Shown: positions 1-11,085, numbered from the stretch's first letter. The stretch is DNA of 22,331 nt from Saksenaea vasiformis B4078 (GCA_000697055.1 JNDT01000803.1:1-22331); one strand, 5' to 3'. Numbers and translations are program-made. Notes: generated from the sequence alone by a model not told the origin.

Positions 1-485
1 GACCAGATTACCTTATCCCATTGCTCCTTTGTCCAATGGACGTGATCCTTTGCCCAAGCCAGTCGTTTCTCCTTATGCTTATCGGTCAGCTTGGGTCTAC
101 GGACAGGACGTCGCGAAGAGAAGCCAAGATCGTGTACCGCTTTGGCAAATGTTCTCAATGACACCTTCATCAGGGTGTCGGAGAATATGGCGCCATGGAC
201 CTTCAGGGGCATTCGAGGATCGCGCCGAATATCTCGCTGAATAACTCTACATGACCGTTTGGAAATCTTTTTTGGTCTACCTGGTCTCGGCTTTGATACT
301 GCAGAACCAGACTTTCTCACGTTTTCTACAATGCGTTGAACGGTTGCTCGACTGAGTCCCTTGGCCTTTGCAATCGCGCCATACGACATTCCTGCTTGGT
401 TCATTCCACAAATCGCGGCGCGTTCTTCTGGCGAAAACTCGGTATTAGGTTTGCGTGTATTGTTTGAAATATCTGTAAGCGACAT
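1..485 (-). CDS. Tc1/mariner-type transposase, N-terminal part (cut by window edge)
   Basis: An uninterrupted minus-strand frame runs from the ATG at 485-483 to base 1 (161 codons) and continues off the window. The start region holds SPEERAAICGMNQAGMSYGA and GLSRATVQRIVENVR, a homeodomain-like helix-turn-helix of the Tc1 class. A basic linker PRPGRPKK follows, a GRPR-type AT hook typical of Tc1/mariner enzymes. The second DNA-binding region (RDIRRDPRMPLK, then FAKAVHDLGF) leads into KLTDKHKEKRLAWAKDH and WTKEQWDKVIWS. That is the approach to the DDE/D catalytic domain, whose first Asp would lie just beyond base 1. The product would bind the element's inverted repeats and catalyse cut-and-paste transposition. 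No stop or frameshift is visible in this half, so it may be a young copy; intactness of the catalytic half cannot be judged. Confidence 0.88.
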   Translation of the reverse strand, partial: MSLTDISNNTRKPNTEFSPEERAAICGMNQAGMSYGAIAKAKGLSRATVQRIVENVRKSGSAVSKPRPGRPKKISKRSCRVIQRDIRRDPRMPLKVHGAIFSDTLMKVSLRTFAKAVHDLGFSSRRPVRRPKLTDKHKEKRLAWAKDHVHWTKEQWDKVIW

Positions 486-559
486 AGAGAACTTTTTTAT
501 AATAATAAGAGGGAAAAAAGTACAAAAACTTTTGAGATATTAAGCTACAGATTGCGGAG

Positions 560-596
560 TTTATTCAATTGCATGCACATTTTTTTCCTCGCAGTG
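560..596 (-). repeat. Putative terminal inverted repeat end of the Tc1-like element
   Basis: Read on the minus strand, the sequence at 596 downward begins CACTGCGAGGAAAAAAATG, preceded by TA at 598-597. Tc1/mariner elements insert at TA, and many of their ends begin CACTG or CAGTG. It lies about 110 bases upstream of the transposase start, the usual spacing. The partner repeat is outside the window, so this end is inferred and the inner boundary is arbitrary. Confidence 0.45.
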
Positions 597-892
597 TACA
601 CCGAGAACAACAATAGTATGGTGAGACTCCTGTTTATTGTGGATGAGGAATAAAAAGGATAAAAAAGGGTTGATTCCTTTTTCCGCGACTGCTGTAAATA
701 AAATAAAATTCTTAACGGAGCTTATGTCTCTGAAACAAGTCTAATTAAGAGGTATAATTTTATAGCGACTATATCCTCTTACTTGGTGAAATACCACACG
801 CCCCACGAAGTTTGTCGATGCTCTTTCAAAGTAGAATAACCATTAAGAATGCTTCAGATAGGGAGAGGGACTTTATTTACGTAAATCTTATT
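597..892. other. Intergenic stretch
   Basis: AT-rich DNA between the putative transposon end and the 3' end of the minus-strand gene that stops at 893. It includes A/T runs and a short purine/pyrimidine fold-back around 645-685, which could sit in a 3' untranslated region. No coding signal or RNA gene was seen. Confidence 0.5.
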
Positions 893-2829
893 TCAAGCTC
901 TCGTGTCTCCAATATCAGTGCGTTTTCGCTTATTACTTGGTGCTACTATAAGTGGGGAAAAGGTCGAAGGTAAGTTCATCTTGTCATCATCGTCATCCAG
1001 GAAATCGGGGCTAACTGCGTTGTCTGGCCCTGCTTCCACCAGCGAAACCATCTTCTGGACCATCGTCTTACGTGTCAAGATATGTAAGAGGTTATGCTTA
1101 TAATCGCAGGAAATACGTTGAAATTACCTTGGCTTTCCAACTCAGTTCTAGGATTGGGATCATATTCTTCGTGAACAGAGACGCCTTTACAGGCACTTCC
1201 AAGCGTCGGGACCGCCGTACTCGACAGATATACCCTTTGGGACAATCCATTAATAGAAGCTGCACATTGAGTTCTAATTCAAACGAGACGCTTAATTGGA
1301 CAAGAGTAATACGGTCTCTTACTTGAGTGGATAAAGCCGACAACACACAATTGGCGTATCTTGTCTTCCTCGTTGTCCAACTTGGAAACAAGACGAAGCA
1401 GCATGTCCTTCATTGTCTTTGGACATTTCAGTCCTCTTTCGAAAAGCTCTTTTACGCCGGTTCCTCCTTTGTCACTTCGTCCATGTTCACTACAACCATA
1501 CTCGACTTGATCCTTCATCATGATCAAGTCTGGCTTTACTCCATAAAACTTTTTGGCTATCGGCTTTGTCCCAGCGATTGTCCTCTTCTCATTACATCGG
1601 ATAGAAGTCGCTATACAAGTAGCATCACCACTACCAATACGAAGAAATAAAGTATGTTTGAGTGACTCAAGAGAACGAGCGCTCCTTTGTGCCCTTACCG
1701 ATTCGTTTCCACTTCAATATTATCAAAACATAGGTCCATTGCCCTCCATATACGATGAATCAGGTCCTTTTCGGAACCATGCGTAGACAACCGGTAAATT
1801 ACATTCCAGCGGTAGGCGGATAAAAGATCCAACGTGCTACGCTTTGCCCAGTCCTCGTCGAAGTTGACAACGGGATCAAAAGGACCACTAGTTTCTGCTG
1901 TCTCCCACAGATCCTCTAGCGTTGTCTTATGTAGATATATGTATTCAGCAGTTCACTTCTAATAAATGGAAATACCTTTCCCGAAAATCGGTCAAAGAAC
2001 TCTTGAAGGCCACTGGAAATCATTGGAAGTCGCTTTCGATTTTCTGTCTGTAACATAGCTAATTCCTCTTTGCTGAAAACGTCCCGCCAGCAGGGGTCAT
2101 CCAGATCAAGTATTAGAGAATGTGAAGGGCTTTGGAAGATAAGAATGGTTAAAACAGTCGTTCAGACACGAGTGCTACATACTGCTCAAATTTGCATGTA
2201 CGTGCAAAAGAAATGATTCTATCTTCAACGAAAACGCCTGGACTGAGTTCCCACTTTCTGTTAGGATCGAGGGTTTTATATTTTTCTTCAAAAGCGTGCC
2301 AATCTTCTTCACTTAGTAATCGAGAGCCACTGTTAGTACTGCTGGTACAGCTGCTGATGGCACTTGGCTATATTAACTATTAGATTAATAACAAATGACG
2401 TCTTGCGCTTATGTCGTATACAAACCGATCTCTCTTCAGAAATATCCCTTGATGCTAGAGTATCAGGTTGTCCACAGGGACTCAATAATTGCTAACAGAA
2501 AGGGTAAATGGTTACGGTTGCTTAGAAACAAGCGTATCCTGATAGATTTACCTCCAGTCTTTTTATAAGCAAGTCATTCCAGCTAGGGTCGACTTTTGCA
2601 AAATCCTAACGTGCATAATCATTCAATTGTTCATAGATCGATCGATCTTCGGTACCTTCACCCCCAAGACACGCGCAGCACTGACAAAACGATTCGTCCA
2701 CAGAGATCTCATGTTTGGCTGGTCAGTGTTGGCAAGGACAAAATCTTCATTTTCGTTGCAGAAATTTCTTAGAGATGGCACTCCTTTTTCCGATGCAAAG
2801 TACGCTTGGAATACTATTCCATGTAGCAT
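893..2829 (-). CDS. Conserved Mucorales-type protein of unknown function, nine exons
   Basis: Exons (minus): 2829-2656, 2605-2552, 2491-2426, 2367-2183, 2129-1976, 1925-1699, 1630-1323, 1273-1128, 1066-893. They join in phase to give 495 aa ending in GDTRA. The pattern recalls a multicopy Mucorales family known to me only as hypothetical: KWELSPGVFVEDRIISFAR, EHPSHSLILDLDDPCWRDVF, LDLLSAYRW, then KPDLI with VEYGCSEHG, then GFIHSKLNVQLLLMDCPKGY. The KPDLI-x7-VEYGCSEHG block resembles the acidic core of PD-(D/E)XK-fold nucleases, but that is only a guess. The tail is acidic (five Asp near the end) then basic (NKRKR), like a nuclear localisation signal. Introns are 49 to 68 bases; three of eight acceptors end in AAG. 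The ATG at 2829 is the first after an in-frame TAA (2868-2866). Coding-like sequence continues upstream of that stop, so the gene may be 5'-truncated or decayed. Confidence 0.68.
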
Positions 2830-2868
2830 ATCGATAATACCGGTTATTAACACACTTGCGTTGGGTTA

Positions 2869-2997
2869 ACTATAGTAAAAACCTTCTAAAAACCGCACAT
2901 CGATATCTTTTGACATGAAGGGCAAAATAGGATCTGCTGAAGAGACGTAGAGAAACTTGTGTCGTCCTACGTTACACACCCGAGCAATCTGCTGATA
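2869..2997 (-). pseudogene. Possible lost 5' coding segment of the gene above
   Basis: The minus frame that contains the exon ending at 2656 stays open from 2997 to 2869, then meets TAA at 2868-2866 and goes on in the same frame into the first assigned exon. The open stretch reads as plausible protein (for example FLYVSSADPILPFMSKDI followed by DVRFLEG). No intron of workable length removes the stop in phase. Either a nonsense mutation has cut off the original N terminus, or the resemblance to coding is chance. Farther upstream to about 3300 only short broken open stretches follow. Confidence 0.35.
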
Positions 2998-5059
2998 TCA
3001 TCAGCCAAGCTGCTCTAACTTCTTCCCCAAAATAAGTAAAGTCTCATTTATTGCTAAAAGGCTTTAGAACACCTGATGTTCAGATCCTGAGAAGGAAAGT
3101 AGTTTTAACCAGCTGCATGTTATATCGGATCTCCTAGGGACCATGCCAAACCCAACTCGTAGTACTGGATCATACGTTACACGACCGCATATCCACCGAA
3201 CCTGCTGATGTCCGGGCCGAGAGATTTAGTATCGTTCCCGAGGGTTTTCTGAAGTCGCGGACTCTAAGAATCGATGTCCCAGATTTAAAAATTTTCTGTA
3301 GATACCACTGTTCTTTCGGTGTTTATCACTTGACAATTTTCAGTACGCAATTGGCATGTAATAATTTTTATTTACAGTATTTAGATAACGCTAGCAAACA
3401 AACCTAGAAAAAAGGTAAAGGCGCTGTTAGTGAAATCTAATCAGCATAAAAGTAAAATAATTAATCCCCCAGTTCCATTGCCATCCATCTTTTTCAGTAT
3501 GTGTTTTTTTCCGTCACGAGGAGCTCCGTGTTAGCATAGAATTAAATTTGTATTCATCACCACAAGCCAGGAGAACAAAAATCCCAAGAAATAGAAACGA
3601 TGTTTACCTGCATTTCATAATAGCCATGGTATGTTTCGACACAGACGACAGGTCTTACTGTTCCATATCTATAAACGTATATAGAGTCAGTTACTCTGTT
3701 TCATACACACAACTTTCAAAGGTAAAAAAGAAGGTATTGTAATTTGTCAGATATATAAAGGGTAAAGCTGCAAGGTCTCGACACAAATGTTTCCGCCTGG
3801 GGCGGCAGCGTTCATCATGGATAAACAAAAAAGAAAATGCAAAATTGATATGACCACTTTACCTGTTTGCTTTATCGGGGAAAAAAGAAGAGTGCATGTT
3901 TTACCAGTTTAAATACTTTTCGCTGAAAAAATTTTTTTCGCTCTGTCTGATCAGGAGTCACAATTTGAAACTCCACGACACGTACCGCGTAAAGACTAGC
4001 ACATGTGATTGGCTACCTTCTCGTACAGTAAAATGACAACGAAGACACGAAGGCTATCGCTAAAAGCCTCGTACAAGCCAGTCTCAACCATTGTAGAGAA
4101 AAATGAAAAGCAGAATTTGTCAGATCCATTGTCGCTGTCATTTTGGTCAACACGGGTACTGCCTTTTTGCCCATGGAGCTTCGACAAGAAGCCCACAGCC
4201 TAGCTGCGAAAACCTCGCAAAGCGTGTTTCTACGGTGGAATCATATAAAGCAATAAAGGTGATTCCTCCGGGAAATGCAGTCAGAACCTTCCTCCTACTA
4301 CCAGATTATGACATTTTGCTATTTCCTGAAGTTAATGTGCCACACCAAGCACGGTCATCTGCTGCTTATCGGAGAAAATTCGGTAAACAGGGCTGAAGAT
4401 TTGGATTTCTGAAGATAGTATAATAGAAATGTCCTTTGAAAGGATTCTTTTGAAGGAAGCAGTTTACAATATGCGGACACTGCTGGTCTGTGATGTCTTC
4501 AGATAGTTTTGACACTTGGTTGCAGGTGATGTTCGTGGTCAATTTGGCCACACCTAAAAGTTGGTCTTAGATGGTACTGAATGATTTATGGTGTAAAACA
4601 TCATATCATTTGTGCGGCGTATAAAGACAGTCTATACTTACTTCTCGGCTCGGAATCAAAGGCAAACGGGTAAGGTTTAGCGCAGTTCCGGTGACCGTGC
4701 GGCGATGCAAATTAATACCTCTAAGAAGTGCGGGTCGGGCTGGGCGCGGGACCTAAGCCCTCCTTTACCTTTCTTTCAATTTGTCTCATCTTCTCCCTAG
4801 CCTTCTTGTAAATATTCAGCATTTTACAGTAATAACTGTATAATGAGTTCCCATTTAAATTATTCCCTCACTGTACTACAATTCGCCGTTTTTGAACAAG
4901 CAATGACATTTGGTTGCTTTGAGAACGTCAATCGGCCCCGAACCCAAAGTTCCTGACAAAGGAAGAAAAGTCGTCACAAATGTGTCATAAAGACTCCGTG
5001 GCTTAGAGGTATTTTTTTAAGTGTCCCTTTGTTGTGTAGCTCTCTTCTTTTGAACTACG
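2998..5059. other. Long intergenic region without a convincing gene
   Basis: About 2 kb. Short open frames exist on both strands (up to 97 codons at 4103-4396), but none has splice-supported extensions, good composition or a recognisable motif. A minus-strand ATG in a good context (ACCATGG, 3627) followed by a consensus donor at 3607 is noted, but it leads to no sensible product. The last few hundred bases (about 4650-5059), including a GC-rich patch near 4720-4750, should carry the promoter of the asparaginyl-tRNA synthetase gene. Confidence 0.5.
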
Positions 5060-7061
5060 ATGGCATCGCACATCTCAGACGCAACAGAAAAACTCTCTAT
5101 CGCAGACAGTACGTGATGTTTTTAATGTTTTCTTTATCAGCCCAAGACTTATACGTCTGCGAAACGTTTCATCAGCAGTCTATGTCGACGAACTCGCAGG
5201 CTCAGACGAGTCTGGCAACGGTTCCGAGGCAGCACCTCTCAAGACTCCTTTGAAAGCTCTTGAAAAATTTGGAGAGTCAGTAAAGATTCTTGTCAAGAAG
5301 GATGCCGAAGGTTTCAAAGATATTTCTGGCGCCGCCCTGAAGAAAGCAAAGAAAACTTTGGTTGAACAGCAAAGAAAGCTCAAGAAGCAGGAGGAACAAA
5401 AGAAAAAGCAGGATGAAGAATTGAAGAAGAAAGCTGAAGAAGAAGCAAAAGCGCTTGAACATGCAAAATCGGTTGTCTTGACCGAAGATACCAGCCTTCC
5501 CGCAGCAAAGAAGGTAGATCTAACGGAAATAGAGTTAAAAGTGCTCATGTAGATTTGGATATTTTGTGCAGATCAAAATTCGTCAGGGTATCGCCTCCCG
5601 AGGTCAGCGTGTCAAGGTTTCTGGTTGGGTGCACCGATTGCGTGTTCAGGGCAAGGACATGATGTTCGTCGTGATCCGTGACGGTACTGGCTATCTGCAG
5701 TGTGTGCTTACCGGAAAATTGGTACGTCTCCTTTTTTTATATATATCAAAGAAGAAGAAAAAAACAAGCATTGACACACCATGTAGTGCCACTCCTACGA
5801 CGCTATCACTTTGACCACCGAGTCCACTATCACCGTTCACGGTGTCATCAACGCCCTTCCAGAGGGTAAGACGGTAAGTTTTCGGATATCTGGAGGTACT
5901 GATACGGAATCTTATTATAAGCATTTTTAGGCTCCCGATAACCATGAGTTGGTTGTGGACTACTGGTACGTTGTTGGCAAAGCTCCTGGTGGTGACGATG
6001 CATTCAACAACAAGGTCACACCTGATGCTGACCCATCCTACTTGCTTGACAACCGCCATTTGGTGATCCGTGGTGAAACTGCGTCTGCTGTTCTTAAAGC
6101 AAGAGCCCAGGTCATCAAGGCATTCCGTGCACATTATGACTCGCGCGGTTATACTGAAATTACTCCTCCATGCATGGTCCAGACCCAAGTCGAAGGTGGT
6201 GCAACTTTGTTCGAATTCAACTACTACGGCGAGAAGGTGAGTGTTTATTGAAATGGTTCGGGCTATGCTTAACAACACTCGCTTTCTTAGGCATACCTCA
6301 CGCAATCATCACAGCTGTATTTGGAGACATGTCTTCCATCGCTTGGTGATGTTTTCTGTCTTGCCGAGTCCTACCGTGCTGAAAAATCCCACACCCGCAG
6401 ACACTTGTCCGAATACTCCCACTTGGAAGCCGAAATGGCGTTTATCAGCTTTGATGAGATGTTGGATGCCATTGAGGACTTAATATGCGATGTGATCGAC
6501 CGTGTGTTGGCCGATGAGCCCACTCGCAAATTGATTGAACAACTCAACCCTGGCTTCAAGAAACCCGAGCAACCTTTCTTGCGCATGCGATATGAGGATG
6601 CTATCAAATACTTGAAAGAGAACGACATCAAAAAGGAAGACGGTACTTTCTACGAGTTTGGCGAGGATATCCCTGAAGCTCCTGAGCGTGCAATGACCGA
6701 CAAAATCAACCGCCCCATTCTTCTTACCCACTTCCCAGCTGAAATTAAGGCATTCTACATGCAGAAGTGCCCTGATGATCGACGAATTACCGAGAGTGTG
6801 GACGTCTTGATGCCCGGTGTTGGTGAGATCGTTGGTGGAAGTATGAGAATGAATGATCGTGAGGAGCTTTTGGAAGCCTATGCTAAGGAAGGCATTGACC
6901 CCTCTCCCTACTACTGGTACACTGACCAGCGTAAGTATGGTACCACACCTCACGGTGGTTATGGTCTCGGTGTCGAACGTTTCCTTGCATGGCTCCTCAA
7001 CCGATACACTGTCCGTGAATGTAGCCTGTATCCCCGTTACACTGGTAGATGCACACCATAG
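5060..7061 (+). CDS. DED81: Cytosolic asparaginyl-tRNA synthetase, six exons
   Basis: It charges tRNA-Asn with asparagine in the cytosol (class IIb aminoacyl-tRNA synthetase). Exons: 5060-5108, 5176-5513, 5572-5721, 5787-5873, 5931-6236, 6291-7061; all phases join, giving 566 aa, close to yeast and human enzymes. The N terminus [16 protein letters not shown] and the following Lys/Glu-rich helix (about residues 60-115) are the eukaryote-specific extension. Then come the anticodon-binding OB fold ([24 protein letters not shown]), the core entry RGYTEITPP and QVEGGATLF, motif 2 ([20 protein letters not shown]) and motif 3 ([13 protein letters not shown]). The end [10 protein letters not shown] matches the family end. 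The start is the ATG at 5060, because the next exon (acceptor at 5175) then continues in phase into VYVDELAG. No mitochondrial presequence is seen. It converges with FAN1. Confidence 0.97.
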
Positions 7062-7711
7062 ATTACACACCTTTCATCCCGGAACAAAAAGAAAAGATCA
7101 ACCTTTGTTTGCATGCAACTGCCCCAATAGGAAATATCAAACCAGCCATCCTTTATATCATCTATTGAAACTCTTTGTGAATGAATGGTGGTTGTCCACA
7201 GCATTCACATTAGCTTGATGTCCAATGTCATACAAAGTCTGCGTATCACAGATTGAGATCAAATGATCATCGAAATTGAGTACCTGTTCGAGTGCTCCAG
7301 GAAAGGGTATCCGAGGAAGTTCCCAAATTTGGCATTGAGTTACTGTAGAACAACTATCGCAACAGAAACTTCATATGAAGCCAAAGGCAAGACAGTCTTC
7401 AACTGGTATGAAGCCACAGTATACATGCTGTTTTGCTAGTGCCATCAACGCAAATGGATGAAAGTTGAAATGTGATGCTTGGGCCTAAAAAACGCAGTCA
7501 AACAACTGTCCCCGAACGGAAAGCGTGTGGCGCAACTATTTCATATCTATCTCTGCTTCTTTTCCAAACCATATGACTCAAGATGAAGGCATGATGGTGA
7601 CACTATTAGAAGCAAGATCAATAGCTCATGAGGACCTTTGCGGGTCCCCATCTCAGCTTCCCATGACAAAGTCGTGTCTTGGAAGTGAGGATACATGTGC
7701 ACATTTTTTAT
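7062..7711. other. Convergent 3' intergenic region
   Basis: 650 bases between the stop of the synthetase gene (plus) and the stop of the FAN1 gene (minus). Both 3' untranslated regions and polyadenylation sites should be here. The longest open frame (7525-7767) overlaps the FAN1 3' exon on the other strand and has no motif. No further gene seen. Confidence 0.55.
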
Positions 7712-10409
7712 TTATTTTTTGTTCGACTCGACTAGTGCTTCGGCCTTTTCTTCTTGCCAAACTTTGACATAGCACACCTCTACAGGGATACCAAAGCCAA
7801 CTAGTGTATCTATCCAGAGGGTTTGCGTCTCGGATAGCTTGTCACCTGGCCCCTTCACTATCGTTACGTGGTTTAATCATCATACAAGAAAGAGAGAAAA
7901 CCGATTGTACCTTCCACAAACATGCATTGTTTGTTGCCTTTGTTCCAACAGCTATTTCATCCTTTAGCTCGAAAGCATACTATTCGATCGGCTTACCAGA
8001 GATCAGGTAGTCCGCTTTGGCGATGATCATATTCTTCTGCAAGAAGCTTGCACAAAGAAGAGAGAGGCAAAGGCCCTATGCACTGAATAGAGTAAACGTG
8101 TTATTTCGGTCTACTGTTAACCAATGTATAAATTACCTCTGCCACTTCGAGCAGGTCTTCCTTCTCATATACCCAGTTCACGCCCACACACACAGTTTGC
8201 CGTAGTCTCTCCTGCTGGTCCGTACGTTCAATGATCTGTTGATACTCGCCTCTGGCGATCTCATCGAGGCGGCCATTAATCATCTCACTGCGCTCTAAAA
8301 CGGGGAAGGGGTGTTGGAACTCGAGGGAATGATAAAAGAAAAGATTACCGAGATAAAATGCTTCGGTCCCAAAGTCCAAAGGTGCAATTTGGTAAGGGGT
8401 TTCAAAGACACCAGGAACAGGAGCAAATAGGATATCCCAGAAGAGCAACGTAAACTAAACCACAAAATAAGCATTTGTCTTTCTACTCATACTCATTACC
8501 AGCATGGAGACAATGCCTCCTTCCGCATGAAAACTGCACATTATCGATAAATGATAGTACTTGCATTCAGAACTTCCTTACCCACGATAGCCTTGTCCCT
8601 CATAGTATTCTAGTGCCAATTCCTCGACAGAGCATTCGGCGCCATCTTTCTTTTGCCACACAGATTTTCTGCCTGTAATGGTATCGGATATTCGCTCTCC
8701 TATTGCTAAATGAGAAATAATCATTCAAGCAGGTGCCCACTTACCCCAAATCGTCCTCTCATCTGGCTTTTTTAGTGTTATGTAAGAAAAGTCATGTTGC
8801 TCACGGCGAGGAATACAGAGATCGCGTTCCAGACGCTGAATTCTTCGATATAAGCCATGTAGATAAACTAGGAGAGAATGAGAATCGGATCTGCATCAAG
8901 AAAAACCTACCTTGGTGAACTGTTGGGTCCTCGATGCCCTCGACGCAAGTCTGCAATGCGCGTTTTTTCCATTCACGCTGATTATTTTTCTTGCTAGATG
9001 CTAGATGTGCCATCTGAACGAGGGCCAATCGGTTATACCATCGGCCACGTTTTCCCTGTCGATAAATACGTTGATGCAATAGCTTTCGAAGAATGATGAT
9101 TTCTAGTTCATATTCATGCAGCTTTCCCAGGACTCTGGTTCCATGTTCTATCATATGGGTATAGACCCAGCCTATAAGAGGTATTAAACATACATAGTTA
9201 CTACACACAGAGATATCATACCAGCTTCGAAGCGGCGCGTATGGTAGTGTCGATGTGCATCCAGACTTAGGCCATCTTCCCAGAGACCTACCACATTTTC
9301 GCACAGGGTCCAACATTCCACTAGCATAGAACGCCTTTTATCTTCCTCTTTTTCTGTCATGGCCAATGCAAGTTTTTCATCAAATTGTCTACGGAGATCC
9401 AAGGCTTCCTCGTATGCTAGCAACTCTTCTCTCGTGTTCCAAACAAGGCCGGTACGTTCAACATAGTAGCTTGGAAAATTTCGTCGACTCATGCGGGCGA
9501 GAATCGCGGAGCTCATGATTTTGGTGAGCAGATCTGGATCTGTTATTCGGTAGTAAACGAGATGGAGTCGCTGGAACAAATTGTACATATCTGCATCAAG
9601 GATGATGCATGAACCTAATGTTTCATAGTTTAATGGATGCTACTCTCATCAGTTTCGTGTTACCAGTATGATCTAGGATACAGGCTCTCATCTCACTTCC
9701 TTCCACTGAGGTAGCTTGCGAAATGGCATCGACAAAGTCCACTCTCTAAATCAAGCAGATGGAAAGAGCTAAGTGTCCCGCAGAAGGAGGTTCACGCGTT
9801 ACAAACCGTTTTTCCTTTAACGACTATCCTCTTTTTCTTGCAGAATTCCATCATTTCTTCTCTTGTTAGAAGTTGTAATGCATCCGCATAGCTTATTACA
9901 GATTGAGCCATTCCGCAGCGGCATAGTTCTTTAGCTGAGGCTTCAAGATCTTGGATGTGGGTAGAATAGCCCAGTTTATCCAGTCGTACCTGACGACGTT
10001 TCCGCATCCATAATCGCACAAAAAGGTGCTTAGCATCAGCTGAATCATACAAAGAAACAATCAAGGTAATTAAGCAAATTTCATCTGAAACAAGGATATC
10101 CTTACCATTCAATCCTTTATATTCTTCGAATCGATGTAGTTCTGTTTGTGTAAATAGATGTGCTTCGACGCGTAGTACGTTGGCTAACATGTCATTCACC
10201 TCGTCTGTGTACATGGAACCTTCAAACATGAGCTTCTTCTCTTCCCCTTCCTCAACATGATCATTTGTAATGTTCGACATGTCAGGACAGTCGAGGACGC
10301 CAAAGCCAAAGAAATGGCTAATCTTCCTTTGCCCTTGGTCATTTCCTTTCAGTCGCTTGTTCCCACTCTGTCTCGGATTCTCTTGCGACGCTGTACGCTT
10401 TGCGGTCAT
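7712..10409 (-). CDS. FAN1: FAN1 structure-specific DNA repair nuclease, twelve exons
   Basis: A 5'-flap endonuclease/exonuclease that unhooks DNA interstrand crosslinks. Exons (minus): 10409-10106, 10039-9807, 9745-9664, 9590-9222, 9171-8911, 8867-8745, 8705-8582, 8533-8500, 8454-8137, 8082-7997, 7951-7911, 7857-7712; phases join to give 706 aa. Domains: basic N terminus with a PIP box QRKISHFF (27-34); KHLFVRLWMRKRRQVRLDKL and a SAP-like helix pair ending KKKRIVVKGKT; TPR-like middle with GWVYTHMIEHG and GKRGRWYNRLAL; VRR-type PD-(D/E)XK nuclease with TITGRKSVWQ, HAEGG, LLFWDILFAPVPGVFE, SGLPDL and FVEVKGPGDKLSETQ. The Glu of HAEGG, Asp of PDL and E/K of EVK match the family's catalytic residues. 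No Cys/His UBZ finger is seen, unlike the human protein. The start is the ATG at 10409; the frame stays open 19 codons upstream without another ATG. Confidence 0.95.
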
Positions 10410-11085
10410 ATCCACGCTGCAACAAGGAAGAGACGTGGCTTTTTTAATTACAGGATTTTGCAGCAACTTTAAATTATTCGATGTGAGCTTAACCAGGTTG
10501 CTGGAGTAAAAGCTTACGCATACTCATATTTCCTCAGAGTAAGTTTACTTCTTTGTGAGGAACGTTTATTTAAAGCAACATATCCAAGACCTCCCTTTTG
10601 GATTGGCTTGCCTGGCGCAAACCGCATCCGTTGTAGTAAAATTTTTCTAAGAAAGCGAGTGCGATGACCATGTAGTAATTGTACATTCCTAGTACCATCC
10701 TTAGTCAGTTTCGCGTTTTATCGACGCTCAGGTCTTTCTGCTGTAGCCTTCTTGCAGCCATTGTGAACGATACAACGTGGTCCTCCAGGGTTCTCAGATT
10801 ATCCAACTCAGATACAACTCTGTCTCCAGCAGTAGAATGTTCCTGAACGAAAGCTCTCTAACTGATTTATGCTGTCCATGCGTGTCATAATTACTCTGAT
10901 TATCGTGTTACTTTTATGACATTCTGCATTTTCAAAGAGGTGGATTCGTTAACAATCAATAGACAGATATAGGTCCCACCCAAAGAATAAGAAAATAAAC
11001 GTTTTAAACGGGAAAAACAGATTGCTAAAAGTCTGTGGATGTGATTCACATGTTTAACCATAGCTTATTGCCAGGTGTTTGTGTC
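10410..11085. other. Intergenic region upstream of FAN1
   Basis: 676 bases between the FAN1 start and the end of the M1 peptidase gene, both on the minus strand. It should hold the FAN1 promoter and the peptidase 3' untranslated region. No coding segment, RNA gene or clear regulatory motif was recognised. Confidence 0.5.

Noticed and set aside
2636..2647. GATCGATCGATC palindrome
   Set aside because: Short simple repeat inside an intron of the minus-strand gene; no sign of function.
3608..3627. Possible tiny first exon (ACCATGG start, consensus donor) on the minus strand
   Set aside because: Splicing to the acceptor near 3490 gives only about 15 codons; no known small protein recognised.
4103..4396. 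97-codon plus-strand frame and overlapping minus-strand frame at 3996-4196
   Set aside because: No splice-supported extension, no family motif, and competing frames on both strands of similar quality; taken as chance.
5691..6305. 204-codon minus-strand open frame
   Set aside because: It is the antisense shadow of the synthetase exons 5787-6236 and adjoining introns; composition and motifs belong to the plus strand.
6480..7070. 196-codon minus-strand open frame
   Set aside because: Antisense shadow of the last synthetase exon, which carries motifs 2 and 3.
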